A stretch of DNA of 64,000 nt from Flavobacterium faecale (GCF_003076455.1 NZ_CP020918.1:186001-250000); one strand, 5' to 3'; numbered from the stretch's first letter, positions 15,839-25,557 are shown. Translations and numbers: made by a program. The notes: generated by a model from the sequence alone, not told the origin.

Positions 15839-16702
15839 ATGAGACAACTTAAAATTACCAAGCAGGTAACGAATCGTGAAACTGCATCGTTAGACAAATA
15901 TTTACAAGAAATAGGTAAAGTTGACCTTATTACTGCTGATGAAGAAGTAGAATTGGCACAAAAGATCAAGGCGGGAGACCAACGTGCTCTTGAGAAATTG
16001 ACAAAAGCAAATTTACGTTTTGTGGTTTCGGTTGCAAAACAATATCAAAATCAAGGTTTAACGCTTCCCGATTTAATTAATGAAGGAAACTTAGGTTTGA
16101 TCAAAGCAGCACAACGTTTTGATGAAACGCGTGGTTTTAAATTTATCTCTTATGCTGTATGGTGGATTCGTCAATCGATTTTGCAAGCACTTGCTGAACA
16201 ATCTCGTATTGTACGTTTGCCATTGAACAAAATTGGTTCTATCAACAAAATCAACAAGATGTACGCTTTGCTAGAGCAATCTAATGAGCGTCCGCCATCT
16301 GCTGAAGAAATTGCAAAAGAACTTGATATGACGGTAAATGATGTAAAAGAGTCTATGAAAAACTCTGGTCGTCACTTATCAATGGATGCACCTCTTGTTG
16401 AAGGAGAAGATTCTAACCTATATGACGTATTACGTTCTGGTGAGTCTCCTAACCCAGATAGAGAATTGATCCACGAATCTTTGCGTACTGAAATTGAGCG
16501 TTCTCTTGAAACATTGACGCCTCGTGAGGCTGATGTAGTTCGTTTGTATTTTGGTCTTGGTGACCAACACCCAATGACTCTTGAAGAAATTGGAGAAACT
16601 TTTGACTTAACTCGTGAGCGTGTTCGTCAAATTAAAGAAAAAGCAATCCGCAGATTGAAACATACTTCAAGAAGTAAAATCTTGAAAACATATTTAGGAT
16701 AA
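15839..16702 (+). CDS. rpoD: Primary RNA polymerase sigma-70 factor
   Basis: 287 residues, the short form typical of Bacteroidota. It has region 1.2 ([20 protein letters not shown]), region 2 ([34 protein letters not shown]), region 3 (GSINKINKM) and region 4 with the helix-turn-helix [20 protein letters not shown]. The acidic region 1.1 of proteobacterial RpoD is absent. It recognises the TAnnTTTG-type promoters seen throughout this window. It is one of few genes here with a clear Shine-Dalgarno sequence. Confidence 0.97.
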   Translation: MRQLKITKQVTNRETASLDKYLQEIGKVDLITADEEVELAQKIKAGDQRALEKLTKANLRFVVSVAKQYQNQGLTLPDLINEGNLGLIKAAQRFDETRGFKFISYAVWWIRQSILQALAEQSRIVRLPLNKIGSINKINKMYALLEQSNERPPSAEEIAKELDMTVNDVKESMKNSGRHLSMDAPLVEGEDSNLYDVLRSGESPNPDRELIHESLRTEIERSLETLTPREADVVRLYFGLGDQHPMTLEEIGETFDLTRERVRQIKEKAIRRLKHTSRSKILKTYLG

Positions 16703-16721
16703 TCTCCGTATTCATCCTCTT

Positions 16722-16755
16722 AAAACTCCAGTCTTGTACTGGAGTTTTTTTTTTG
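16722..16755 (+). terminator. Rho-independent terminator after rpoD
   Basis: 11-bp stem AAAACTCCAGT / ACTGGAGTTTT with a 5-nt loop and trailing T run. Confidence 0.9.
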
Positions 16756-16855
16756 GATTAAAATGTTCAGTAATTATCGGTAAAGATAATTTAACATAAA
16801 AAACTGACAACAATAATATTATTTTCTATCTTTATTGCTACTAAAACCAAAAAAC

Positions 16856-17473
16856 ATGAAAAAGATTGTCGTAGCCCTATCGTTACTAGCCGTATTTGCT
16901 TGCAAAAACAAAGAAGAACAGAACGACGAGCCTGGTATTATGGATGCTGTTGAAAGTGTAAAAAGCATGAATAAAGGAGCTGACGCTATAAAAGATTACG
17001 AAAAAATTACTGAAGATTTAAAAAAACTCACGCCAGTTAAGAATGATGTTTATAAGGCCGTATTGGTAGAAACTTTGGGTGATCTTCCTCGTACTAAATT
17101 TAGCGCTGGAAATAATGCGGCGGCGGCAGGACTTAGTACTGCGGAAGCAACCTATAGTAATGCTGAAGGAAAAGCAGTAAAAGTAACTATATTTGATGGT
17201 GCAGGTGAAACAGGAAGTGCCTTAATTACGATACTACATATGACTATCGCTATGGGAATGGAATCAATTGAGGGAACAAAAACTATGCAAACTGAAGAAA
17301 TTGACGGGAACATGTGTTCTACCCAAAACGATACAAATCCAGATAGCTACAACAACTCTTCAATTAACTTCATTTATAACGATAGATTTCAAATTACCCT
17401 CGAAGGAACTAAAATTCAGTTGGAGGAACTAAAAAGTTATCTGGCAAAACTAGATTTATCCCACTTGAAATAA
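16856..17473 (+). CDS. Putative lipoprotein of unknown function
   Basis: 205 residues from the ATG at 16856 (MKKIVVALSLLAVFAC), which puts a lipobox-like VFAC at the signal-peptide end; the longer frame from 16835 adds a short non-signal extension. The rest is a compact mixed domain with VYKAVLVETLGDLPRTKFSAG and FQITLEGTKIQLEELKSYLAKL. No family was recognised. It is terminated by its own hairpin. Confidence 0.7.
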   Translation: MKKIVVALSLLAVFACKNKEEQNDEPGIMDAVESVKSMNKGADAIKDYEKITEDLKKLTPVKNDVYKAVLVETLGDLPRTKFSAGNNAAAAGLSTAEATYSNAEGKAVKVTIFDGAGETGSALITILHMTIAMGMESIEGTKTMQTEEIDGNMCSTQNDTNPDSYNNSSINFIYNDRFQITLEGTKIQLEELKSYLAKLDLSHLK

Positions 17474-17495
17474 GATACATTTTTCAATAAAACAG

Positions 17496-17529
17496 AAAAG
17501 GTATTCCGTAAAACGAATACCTTTTTCCT
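17496..17529 (+). terminator. Rho-independent terminator
   Basis: AAAAGGTATTC / GAATACCTTTT stem with an 8-nt loop and T run. Confidence 0.85.
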
Positions 17530-17588
17530 TTTTACAGAAAACGGTAAATTCTTTATTAAAAAGGCAAGTCCGTTTTTGTTTTAAAAAC

Positions 17589-17596
17589 TATCTTTG
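17589..17596 (+). promoter_or_regulatory. -7 box for rpe (TATCTTTG)
   Basis: Perfect TAnnTTTG 26 bp before the rpe ATG. No well-spaced -33 element was seen. Confidence 0.6.
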
Positions 17597-17622
17597 CAAA
17601 AACTACACACAACTCAACTATA

Positions 17623-18285
17623 ATGAAAAACACGCTTATTGCCCCATCGGTCCTAGCAGCTGACTTTGCTAATCTAGAACGCGACATTAAAATGATCAAC
17701 TCAAGTGCAGCCGATTGGTTTCACATTGATATTATGGACGGTGTATTTGTTCCCAATATTTCTTTTGGAATGCCCGTATTAGAGGCGATAAAAAGACATG
17801 CAACTAAAACGATCGACGTACACTTAATGATAGTTGATCCAGACCGCTACATTTCGACTTTCAAAAAATTGGGTGCAGATGTGCTTACTGTACATTATGA
17901 AGCATGCACGCACTTACACAGAACCCTACAAGCGATCAAAGCTGAAGGAATGCAAGCAGGTGTTGCACTTAACCCACACACAAGCGTAGATTTGCTGGAA
18001 GATGTAATCAACGACATTGACTTGGTTTGTATTATGAGTGTCAATCCTGGTTTTGGCGGACAATCTTTTATCGAAAATACCTATGCTAAAGTAGCAAAAC
18101 TAAAAGCATTGATTGAGAAAAAAGGCGCTTCGACTATTATCGAAATCGATGGTGGTGTCACGAATAAAAATGCGAAGCAACTAGTAGAAGCAGGTGCCGA
18201 TGTGCTTGTTGCCGGTAGTTATGTTTTTGGAGCACAAGACCCAATTGCAACTTTAGCAGGTCTTAAGGAAATGACCTGTTTTTAA
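17623..18285 (+). CDS. rpe: Ribulose-phosphate 3-epimerase
   Basis: 220 residues, the full family length. This TIM-barrel enzyme interconverts ribulose 5-phosphate and xylulose 5-phosphate in the pentose phosphate pathway. Motifs: IAPSVLAADFANL at the N-terminus, FHIDIMDGVFVPNISFG with metal-binding His and Asp, DVHLMIVDPDRYI, VNPGFGGQSFI phosphate loop, and IEIDGGVTNKN with the second catalytic Asp. Single-gene unit with its own promoter box and a strong terminator. Confidence 0.97.
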   Translation: MKNTLIAPSVLAADFANLERDIKMINSSAADWFHIDIMDGVFVPNISFGMPVLEAIKRHATKTIDVHLMIVDPDRYISTFKKLGADVLTVHYEACTHLHRTLQAIKAEGMQAGVALNPHTSVDLLEDVINDIDLVCIMSVNPGFGGQSFIENTYAKVAKLKALIEKKGASTIIEIDGGVTNKNAKQLVEAGADVLVAGSYVFGAQDPIATLAGLKEMTCF

Positions 18286-18304
18286 TATAAAAACCAAAAC
18301 ACTT

Positions 18305-18342
18305 AAAAAAGCTGTCACGATACCTATCGTGACAGCTTTTTT
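18305..18342 (+). terminator. Strong terminator after rpe
   Basis: 18-bp perfect stem (18305-18322 with 18325-18342) and a 2-nt nominal loop, flanked by A and T runs. It can work in both directions. Confidence 0.92.
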
Positions 18343-18776
18343 GGTTTATAACACTTTTAAAGTTAACCATACTGATTAACTGATTACATATTGCTTTGCC
18401 TATTCGCACTTTCAGGCTCTGGTCACTATAGCCCAACTACATTGGTCTCTTATCCTATTAGACCGACGGACTTTGAATTGAATATAGATTCATTTGTCAT
18501 GTCGCAAAAACATTACAAAACAATACTACTTTGTAGCGCATTTTATTTTATTTGTTTGTCTTCTACTCTCCTATTTAGCATACAATTAAAAAATTACTCC
18601 CATGAAATTGAAAATTTTTTAATTTTTGTAAAAGCACCCTCTTTTATCCATTTTAAAGGTGCCGTTTACACCCTCACCTTACTACCCATAGGAGCTAAGG
18701 ACGAATATGATAAAATATCATTTTATCAAAAAATCACACTAAAACCACTCGAAAAAGCCTTGAAATTAACTTTTCA
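18343..18776. other. Intergenic region upstream of the alginate locus
   Basis: About 430 bp in which no gene could be supported. A 148-codon frame runs 18391-18837, but its end covers the susC promoter and operator and it shows no recognisable domain. The region may carry distal regulatory sites. Confidence 0.5.
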
Positions 18777-18837
18777 TTTTGAATTACTTAAAAAAGTCTG
18801 TATATTGCAAACCCTTATTGGTAAACCAATTTGGTAA
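18777..18837 (+). promoter_or_regulatory. susC promoter with palindromic operator
   Basis: TTTTG at 18777-18781 and TATATTGC at 18801-18808 resemble -33 and -7 boxes with 19-bp spacing. Ten bases downstream, at 18818-18835, lies TTGGT-AA-ACCAA-T-TTGGT: two overlapping inverted repeats sharing the middle half-site. This is the form expected of a dimeric repressor site over the transcription start. The regulator is not in the window. Confidence 0.6.
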
Positions 18838-18877
18838 TCCACAATAACTAACAACTATTTTAACTAAAAAAACCATT

Positions 18878-21800
18878 ATGAATTTAAAAATTACATTATC
18901 ATTACTGGTCATTTTATTATTTAATTTGGCGGCCGTCGCCCAAGATAGATATAAATTGACAGGAACAGTATTAGCAGCCTCGGACAACTTGCCTATTCCG
19001 GGTGTTAATGTCAATATCGCAAAATCAAAAAAAGGAGTTTCAACAGACTTTGATGGTAAGTATACTATTGATGTAAAAAAAGGAGACATTCTTCGATTTT
19101 CATATTTAGGTTTTACTAGTCAAGTACAAATAATAAACAATCAACAAAACATAAATATTGTACTTAAAGAAAATGCAAACCTGTTGGATGACGTTGTAGT
19201 CATTGGATATGGTACACAAAAAAAATCACATTTAACGGGAGCTATATCCAAAGTAACCAATGATGACTTGGATCAAATTGCTGTATCAAGAGTTGATGAT
19301 GCATTGGTAGGACAAGTATCTGGTGTAAACATACAAGCCACAGATGGTGAAGCTGGAGCTGCACCAACCATTACCATTAGAGGTGTTGGTTCTATGGCTG
19401 GGGATTCTACACCACTGATTGTTGTAGATGGAATCATTGTTGATTCTAGTTTTCTTGGTTCTTTGAACATGAATAATGTGGAATCTTTTGAAATATTAAA
19501 AGATGCCGCATCCTCTTCTATATATGGATCTAAAGGTTCAAATGGTATTATTATGATTACCATGAAATCTGGTGTAGCAGGAAAAACTAAAATCAACTAC
19601 AGTACTTATACCGGAATAAAAACAGCTCGAAAAAGTGAGGCTTATGGCTACACCACTGCGGATTGGGCAAAAAAACAAACAGATGCAGGATTAACTCTTT
19701 CACCTTACACCGTTGCCCAATTGCAAATTGGAACCGATCGCTCTTGGCAAGATGTTTTTTTTGAAACAGGGGTAATTACCAATCATTCTATCTCTTTGAG
19801 AGGAGGTAATGACAAAACTAAGTTTGCTACTAGTTTAAACTACACAAATGATGAAGGTGTTTTATTATTAGATAATTATAAAAAATATGGTGCTAGACTA
19901 AAAGTAGATAGTAAAATAAGTGATAAAATTACTATTGGCGCAAATTTGAGTCCATCCTTTACTACTAGAAGAAGATTCTCTGAAAACATTCACAACGTAG
20001 CGAGACACCAACCATGGTTACCTATTTATCATACCGAAGAAACATTACGTTTTATTGATCCAAACGGTGTGTATGCAGGATTAGTTCCTGGAGATTATGC
20101 TAGAATGGTTCATTTTGAAATGTTTGATTTAGATGGAGATGGCCAAATTAACGACAAACTACAAAATATAGGTAATAGTAACAATCAGAATCCTTATGCT
20201 AGAGTTGCAGAACGTAACAGAACAGACAAGAAATTCCAGTTGTACGGGAGTTTTTATGGGCAATATAACATTTTAAAAGATTTGACTTTTAAATCTACAT
20301 TGGCAGGTTCTTATGACGATACAAAAAGAACAGACTATTTAGGAACTTTAGGAAAAGAAAGTCCAACAGATGCTTATATGACAGAGATTGCTCAAAAAGA
20401 AAACTATATAATTTTTGACAACTTTTTCAATTACAACAAATCAATAGGAAAACATGACATTGGTGTTACTGCTGGTGTATCTCTAGAAAGCAGAAATTAT
20501 TTTTTCTCGACCGTTACAGGAACCGGATACACAAATGATGTTGTACAACAGATTACCAATGCAACTACTATATCTGATGCAGATGCATTTGAATGGCAAA
20601 AAAGAGGAATCTCTTATGTATCGAGAGTTAACTATGCTTACAACGACAAGTACTTAGCATCTATAAGTATGCGACGTGACGGAAGTTCTATTTTTGGATC
20701 AAAATACAAATATGGTAATTTCCCTGCAGCATCTATTGGATGGAATATTGGAAAAGAAGAATTTTTAATAGATAATAATTTTATTAAAAACTTAAAATTC
20801 AGAGCTAGTTTCGGGGTTACCGGAAATGACAGATTGAACACTGGAGCAGTAGATCCAGATGCTCAAGGGAGTACATCTACCCTAAGCACCGGAAACATAC
20901 TTGTAGATTATTATCCGCATTTAGCTTTACTTACCGCAGACGGATCTAGTTACAGTGTAGATGGTGGTGTGCAAGCAGGTTTGTCACCTGCAAATATTGC
21001 TAACCCTGAATTGCGTTGGGAACGACTTATTGAGTTTAACCCAGGAATAGATTTTGGTATTTGGAACAATAGAATCACAGGATCTGTTGATTGGTATCAA
21101 CGAACAAGTGACCAATTATTATTACCAAATCCAATATCTGCTACTACAGGTTTTTCAAACGCCTTGGTAAATTTAGGAAAAGTTAAAAATACAGGTTGGG
21201 AATTTGAGTTGAGAACAAAAAATATCAGTACACGAGATTTTAAATGGAGTACTACATTAATAGCTACAACAAACAACAATACTTTAATTGATTTTGCTGA
21301 CTCGAACGGACAAATTACAAGTCTAGACCCTAGCCGTCCTGCTGAATGGATTAATCTTGAAGGACAACCTATTTCTTTGTTTTACGGTTATGTTGTAGAC
21401 AAAGAATTAGCATTTGAAGACAGAGACAGACCCTACAGACACGTTGGTGCACAAGCAGGTTTGGTTTATGTAAAAGATTTAAATGGGGATGGAGTTTTGG
21501 ATAGCGAAGATAAAACGGTTTTAGGTAACCCTTACCCGGAACTTATTTGGAGTATGACAAATGAATTTAGTATCGGTAATGTTGATGTTTCATTCATGTT
21601 CCAAGGTTCACATGGTGCCGAAGTGAGAAACATTGCGGATCACTATTTATTTAGCAACAATAACAATAGAACCTACTTGGATACTGCTGAAAACACAGAG
21701 TTTTTAGTTGATAAATTTTTCACAAATAGTATAGTGCAAGATGCGTCTTACATCGCATTAAGAAACGTAAGCATTGGATATAACTTTCCAAAAGATGTAT

Positions 21801-21991
21801 TGAAGAAAATTGGAGTTTCTGGATTAAAAGTATACGCTACAGGACAAAATTTAATGTACAAAACGGCTTCAAATTACACCGGATGGAACCCAGAAGCTGT
21901 AGACAAAACAAGTCCTACACAATATGGATACCAAAGAGGAGGATCCCCGATCTATAGTACAGTGTCTCTTGGTCTGAATCTAGACTTTTAA
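18878..21991 (+). CDS. susC: SusC/RagA-family TonB-linked outer membrane transporter
   Basis: 1037 residues. A signal peptide (LLVILLFNLAAVAQ) is followed by a carboxypeptidase-regulatory-like domain (GTVLAASDNLPIPGVNV ... STDFDGKYTI), the TonB box region (DDVVVIGYGTQKKS), plug domain (IRGVGSMAGDSTPLIVVDGI) and a long 22-strand-type barrel ending SLGLNLDF. It imports oligosaccharides across the outer membrane with the SusD partner encoded 29 bp downstream. The neighbouring PL7 lyase indicates alginate oligomers as substrate; this is inferred from context. Confidence 0.95.
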   Translation: MNLKITLSLLVILLFNLAAVAQDRYKLTGTVLAASDNLPIPGVNVNIAKSKKGVSTDFDGKYTIDVKKGDILRFSYLGFTSQVQIINNQQNINIVLKENANLLDDVVVIGYGTQKKSHLTGAISKVTNDDLDQIAVSRVDDALVGQVSGVNIQATDGEAGAAPTITIRGVGSMAGDSTPLIVVDGIIVDSSFLGSLNMNNVESFEILKDAASSSIYGSKGSNGIIMITMKSGVAGKTKINYSTYTGIKTARKSEAYGYTTADWAKKQTDAGLTLSPYTVAQLQIGTDRSWQDVFFETGVITNHSISLRGGNDKTKFATSLNYTNDEGVLLLDNYKKYGARLKVDSKISDKITIGANLSPSFTTRRRFSENIHNVARHQPWLPIYHTEETLRFIDPNGVYAGLVPGDYARMVHFEMFDLDGDGQINDKLQNIGNSNNQNPYARVAERNRTDKKFQLYGSFYGQYNILKDLTFKSTLAGSYDDTKRTDYLGTLGKESPTDAYMTEIAQKENYIIFDNFFNYNKSIGKHDIGVTAGVSLESRNYFFSTVTGTGYTNDVVQQITNATTISDADAFEWQKRGISYVSRVNYAYNDKYLASISMRRDGSSIFGSKYKYGNFPAASIGWNIGKEEFLIDNNFIKNLKFRASFGVTGNDRLNTGAVDPDAQGSTSTLSTGNILVDYYPHLALLTADGSSYSVDGGVQAGLSPANIANPELRWERLIEFNPGIDFGIWNNRITGSVDWYQRTSDQLLLPNPISATTGFSNALVNLGKVKNTGWEFELRTKNISTRDFKWSTTLIATTNNNTLIDFADSNGQITSLDPSRPAEWINLEGQPISLFYGYVVDKELAFEDRDRPYRHVGAQAGLVYVKDLNGDGVLDSEDKTVLGNPYPELIWSMTNEFSIGNVDVSFMFQGSHGAEVRNIADHYLFSNNNNRTYLDTAENTEFLVDKFFTNSIVQDASYIALRNVSIGYNFPKDVLKKIGVSGLKVYATGQNLMYKTASNYTGWNPEAVDKTSPTQYGYQRGGSPIYSTVSLGLNLDF

Positions 21992-22020
21992 TAATTTCTC
22001 TAAACGATAAAAAAAATATT

Positions 22021-23490
22021 ATGAAATATATAAAATATATAACCGTCATATTAACAATAGGTGTATTTACATCTTGTAGCGATTTCTTATCTCCCGCTCC
22101 AAGTTCTAGTATAACATCTGGAAATTACTACACTACGGCAGAAGAACTAGAAACAGGTTTGATAGGCGCTTATGCTGCTGTTAAGGGAATTAATGATTAT
22201 GACAAGGATAATAATCACGGCGTACAATATGAGTTTTATGTTACTGAAATGCGTAGTGATAACACGAGCACAAAAAGTCCAGACTCTGAAGATGCCTCAG
22301 ATGCAGGTCAACTAGAAAGCTTTAGTGTACTACCTACCAATAGTTTTGTTTTAAATTACTACTCCAGCTATTTTCAAATAATTTACAGAGCAAATGTTAT
22401 TTTAGAAAATCTTGGTGTAGTAACCGATACCAAAAAGGCTGCAGCGCTTGAAGGTGAAGCAAAATTTTTACGAGCATATGCGTATTTTAACCTTGTTAGA
22501 CTTTTTGGAGATTTACCGTTGATTGATCGTGTGATATCACCTGCTGAAACGGGCATTCAATACACAAGAGTTAGCACAAACGCTATATACGATCTCATTG
22601 TTGCCGATTTAGACAATGCTGTTACGGGTTTAGATCCTGAAATTACAGGGATTTCAAGTTATAAAACAAGAGCTTCAAAAGCAGCAGCACAAGCCCTGTT
22701 AGCAAAAGTACACTTGACAATAGGAACTCCAGAGTCTTACACCAAAGCGCAACTATTATGCGAAAGCATTATCAACAGTCAAAAGTATACGCTTAAAAAT
22801 GATTTTCATGATGTTTTTTATAGTGAGCTAAATTCTGAAATTATATTTGCAATAGGGTATGAAGGTGGTATTCAAAATAACAGCCAATTATTTTCATCAG
22901 AATGGATGAATGCTGTAGGTAGAACAAGTGGTGTTAATTATGCTACTTCAGATGTTATCACTGCTATAGATGCAAATGGAGGAAACAGAGTTGCCGATTC
23001 TTATAGAGAAGATCCTATTTCAACTGGAACAATTAGATACCAAGTAGCGAAGTTCTTCCCTAACGGCGAAAACGGAGGTAGTGACGGAAAAACTTTTACT
23101 GGCCTACCTAGATTAGCGGGTAACGACTGGATCATTTTACGCTATGCTGATGTTTTATTAATGCATACAGAGGCAATTATGGCTGGAGCAATTGAAACCT
23201 CTGCTTCCACAGCAGTCGCTTCCTTCAAATTAGTAAGAGATAGAGCTGGGTTAAATACTCCAAGCACAATTAAGAAATCAGATTTACTACTAGAAAGACG
23301 TGTCGAATTTGCTTTCGAAAACCAAAGATTTTTTGATTTAATACGATTTGGTGAAGCAGAATCAATACTACGAGCTTTTTCATTAGCAAATGATTTCACT
23401 TTTGATTCAACTGATTTGTTACTTCCTATTCCGCAAAACGAAATCAATTTGAGTAAAGGTACTATGAAACAAAATGCAGGTTATAACTAA
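22021..23490 (+). CDS. susD: SusD/RagB-family surface glycan-binding lipoprotein
   Basis: 489 residues with a lipoprotein signal (MKYIKYITVILTIGVFTSC). It has the SusD N-terminal region (YYTTAEELETGLIGAYAAV), TPR-like helices (EAKFLRAYAYFNLVRLFGDLPL) and the C-terminal family signature (LLLERRVEFAFENQRFFDLIRFG, LLPIPQNEI). It forms the lid on the SusC channel and captures oligosaccharide. It is followed 16 bp downstream by the PKD lipoprotein. Confidence 0.95.
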   Translation: MKYIKYITVILTIGVFTSCSDFLSPAPSSSITSGNYYTTAEELETGLIGAYAAVKGINDYDKDNNHGVQYEFYVTEMRSDNTSTKSPDSEDASDAGQLESFSVLPTNSFVLNYYSSYFQIIYRANVILENLGVVTDTKKAAALEGEAKFLRAYAYFNLVRLFGDLPLIDRVISPAETGIQYTRVSTNAIYDLIVADLDNAVTGLDPEITGISSYKTRASKAAAQALLAKVHLTIGTPESYTKAQLLCESIINSQKYTLKNDFHDVFYSELNSEIIFAIGYEGGIQNNSQLFSSEWMNAVGRTSGVNYATSDVITAIDANGGNRVADSYREDPISTGTIRYQVAKFFPNGENGGSDGKTFTGLPRLAGNDWIILRYADVLLMHTEAIMAGAIETSASTAVASFKLVRDRAGLNTPSTIKKSDLLLERRVEFAFENQRFFDLIRFGEAESILRAFSLANDFTFDSTDLLLPIPQNEINLSKGTMKQNAGYN

Positions 23491-23506
23491 GATAAAACAT
23501 ATAATT

Positions 23507-24466
23507 ATGAAAACGAATACTAGCATAATAAAACGAATCGCAAAATTCAGCAATAGTGCTCTAGCGATTATGACTTGCTTTTTAATTGCATCTTGTAATC
23601 CCACGATTGATTCACTTGCCTTTGAACTACCCGAAGCAAATTCTAAAGCCGATTTGAATCCTCCAATAGCTAAGTTTGCAGCAACAGAAACTGCTGATTA
23701 CCTAACGTATACTTTCTCTAACACTTCTACTAGTGCTACCAATTATACTTGGGATTACGGGGATGGTAAAACAAGTATAACCAAAGATGGAGAGAATACA
23801 TTCCCTGCCGAAGGTACCTATACTGTAACCTTAACAGCTAAGGACAAACTTGATAAAACAAGTGTTTTTTCAACTACAGTAACGGTAGTAAAACCAATTG
23901 TTCCGCCATCTATAATTCCGGATATTCTAAACGGAGACTTTAATGATGGACAAGACAATTGGAAATTTAGTAGCTTCTCTGGAGGGACCACGAGTCCATA
24001 CAATACAAGTGGTGATGGTTCTTGGTTGAATTATGATGAATCTGATAATGGTTCAAAAACTGCAGGTGCAAAATGGACCAAGTCCACGTCTGCAGGTGTA
24101 TATGTAAGTAGTAAAACACAATATGCCTATCAGGCAATCGATATTACTCCTAATACAAACTATATATTAGAATTTGAATATGCTATTAAAACAGAGGCAG
24201 AACAAGATGGTGTTGCTCCAGGCGGTAATCGAATTATAGGAGAAATTCTTAACGGACAATTTTCTGACGGAGCCGATGCAATTGCGAGCTCTACTGCAGG
24301 ACCATTAGCACAACACAATGGTACTATTGTTTTAGGAAAAACAACTTTCACAAAAGTGACAAAAGTTTTTACCTCAAATGCAACAGGAAAAGTTTCTATC
24401 TTGATTTACGGTGTGACGGATGTGGACGCTTATGTAGACAATGTAAAAGTATATCCTGCAAAATAA
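23507..24466 (+). CDS. PKD-domain surface lipoprotein, probable glycan-binding protein
   Basis: 319 residues from the ATG at 23507, which gives a lipoprotein signal ending LIASC (Cys30). Residues about 55-135 form a PKD domain (YTWDYGDGKTS ... FPAEGTYTVTLTAKD). Residues about 145-319 form a beta-sandwich domain like a carbohydrate-binding module (GDFNDGQDNWKF ... NTNYILEFEYAIKT ... DVDAYVDNVKVYP). It occupies the SusE/SusF position of the locus, so it probably binds alginate at the cell surface. Confidence 0.85.
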   Translation: MKTNTSIIKRIAKFSNSALAIMTCFLIASCNPTIDSLAFELPEANSKADLNPPIAKFAATETADYLTYTFSNTSTSATNYTWDYGDGKTSITKDGENTFPAEGTYTVTLTAKDKLDKTSVFSTTVTVVKPIVPPSIIPDILNGDFNDGQDNWKFSSFSGGTTSPYNTSGDGSWLNYDESDNGSKTAGAKWTKSTSAGVYVSSKTQYAYQAIDITPNTNYILEFEYAIKTEAEQDGVAPGGNRIIGEILNGQFSDGADAIASSTAGPLAQHNGTIVLGKTTFTKVTKVFTSNATGKVSILIYGVTDVDAYVDNVKVYPAK

Positions 24467-24471
24467 TCTAA

Positions 24472-25392
24472 ATGAGGAAAACACTAAAAATCACACTCTC
24501 AATTCTCTTAATGGTATTTATATCTGTTACTGCTACTTGTCAAGAAAAGGCAAGTAGCAATGCAGATAATATGATGAAAACAGAAAAAAGAGCAAAGAAA
24601 AAAAAGAGAAGAAAAAGGATCAGACTGCCTAATATCGATTTAAGCCATTGGAGTGTAACCATACCCGAGTTAAATCAAAAAGGGAGCGCGCTGAGTGTAC
24701 AACCACCAGAGATCTTAAATTATGCAAAAGACAAAAGACTTATTCCTTATATGTATAATGATTCTATACGTGGTACGCTAGTATTCTACTCCTTCCCTAG
24801 TGCTGCAACTACTGCAAACACCAAATATACCCGTTGTGAACTAAGAGAACAAATGGTGCCTGGTGACAACAAAACCAATTGGACATTTGCTCAAGGCGCA
24901 AAAATGAAAGGTGATCTTGCCATGGGAGAAGTTTCCAAAGACAGTGACGGTAAATATCACCGAGTAATTATTATGCAAATTCACGGCATATTGACCGATG
25001 AGCAACGTGATTTAATAGGTCAAAAAGATAATAATGCACCACCAATATTAAAAATTTATTGGCAAGATGGTAAAATTAGAGTTAAAACCAAAATCTTGAA
25101 AAACCTCAACGCTACCGGACCTGATCTATTGCACGAAGAGGCCTGGGACGATGACGATGGTTTTAATTTTGAACAAGAAGTTGGATTTGGTCGATTTACA
25201 CTCGAAGTAAAAGTATCTGACGGCGAAATGGTAATAATCTTGAATAACAGCGAGTACAAAGTTTACGACGGTATTCACATGAGGAAATGGGGAATATTCG
25301 AAAATTATTTTAAAGCCGGAAATTATTTTCAATCCAGAGATGAAGGCGCTTATGCAAGGGTTAAATATTACAAGCTAGAAGTAAGCCATTAA
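24472..25392 (+). CDS. Polysaccharide lyase family 7 alginate lyase
   Basis: 306 residues. All three PL7 signatures are present: RCELRE (Arg121-Arg125), QIH (169-171) and YFKAGNY (279-285), with His171 and Tyr285 as expected catalytic residues. The QIH form is usually linked to preference for guluronate-containing blocks. It cuts alginate by beta-elimination. The N-terminus is hydrophobic (ILLMVFISVTATC), but the lipobox is poor, so lipidation is uncertain. An odd polybasic segment (Lys36-Arg51, rich in KKKKRRKR) links it to the catalytic domain. Start 5 bp after the PKD gene. Confidence 0.93.
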   Translation: MRKTLKITLSILLMVFISVTATCQEKASSNADNMMKTEKRAKKKKRRKRIRLPNIDLSHWSVTIPELNQKGSALSVQPPEILNYAKDKRLIPYMYNDSIRGTLVFYSFPSAATTANTKYTRCELREQMVPGDNKTNWTFAQGAKMKGDLAMGEVSKDSDGKYHRVIIMQIHGILTDEQRDLIGQKDNNAPPILKIYWQDGKIRVKTKILKNLNATGPDLLHEEAWDDDDGFNFEQEVGFGRFTLEVKVSDGEMVIILNNSEYKVYDGIHMRKWGIFENYFKAGNYFQSRDEGAYARVKYYKLEVSH

Positions 25393-25426
25393 AAATCTGA
25401 TTATACCAAAATTAAGCACAAATAGT

Positions 25427-25470
25427 AAAGGAGAGATTGTTCATAACAAACAGTCTCTCCTTTTTTTTTT
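25427..25470 (+). terminator. Terminator of the alginate operon
   Basis: AAAGGAGAGA / TCTCTCCTTT stem with an extended loop that contains TTGTT..AACAA pairing, then ten T. Confidence 0.85.
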
Positions 25471-25557
25471 ATAATTGACAGTAATTGTCCTTACTCAAAT
25501 ATTCTTCCTTAACCAACATCAAAACAAAAAACATCTCAAAACGATGGCCAAAAAGAC

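Noticed and set aside
18391..18837. 148-codon plus-strand frame before susC
   Set aside because: Its 3' end covers the susC promoter and operator, it has no recognisable domain or good start, and AT-rich DNA yields such frames by chance.
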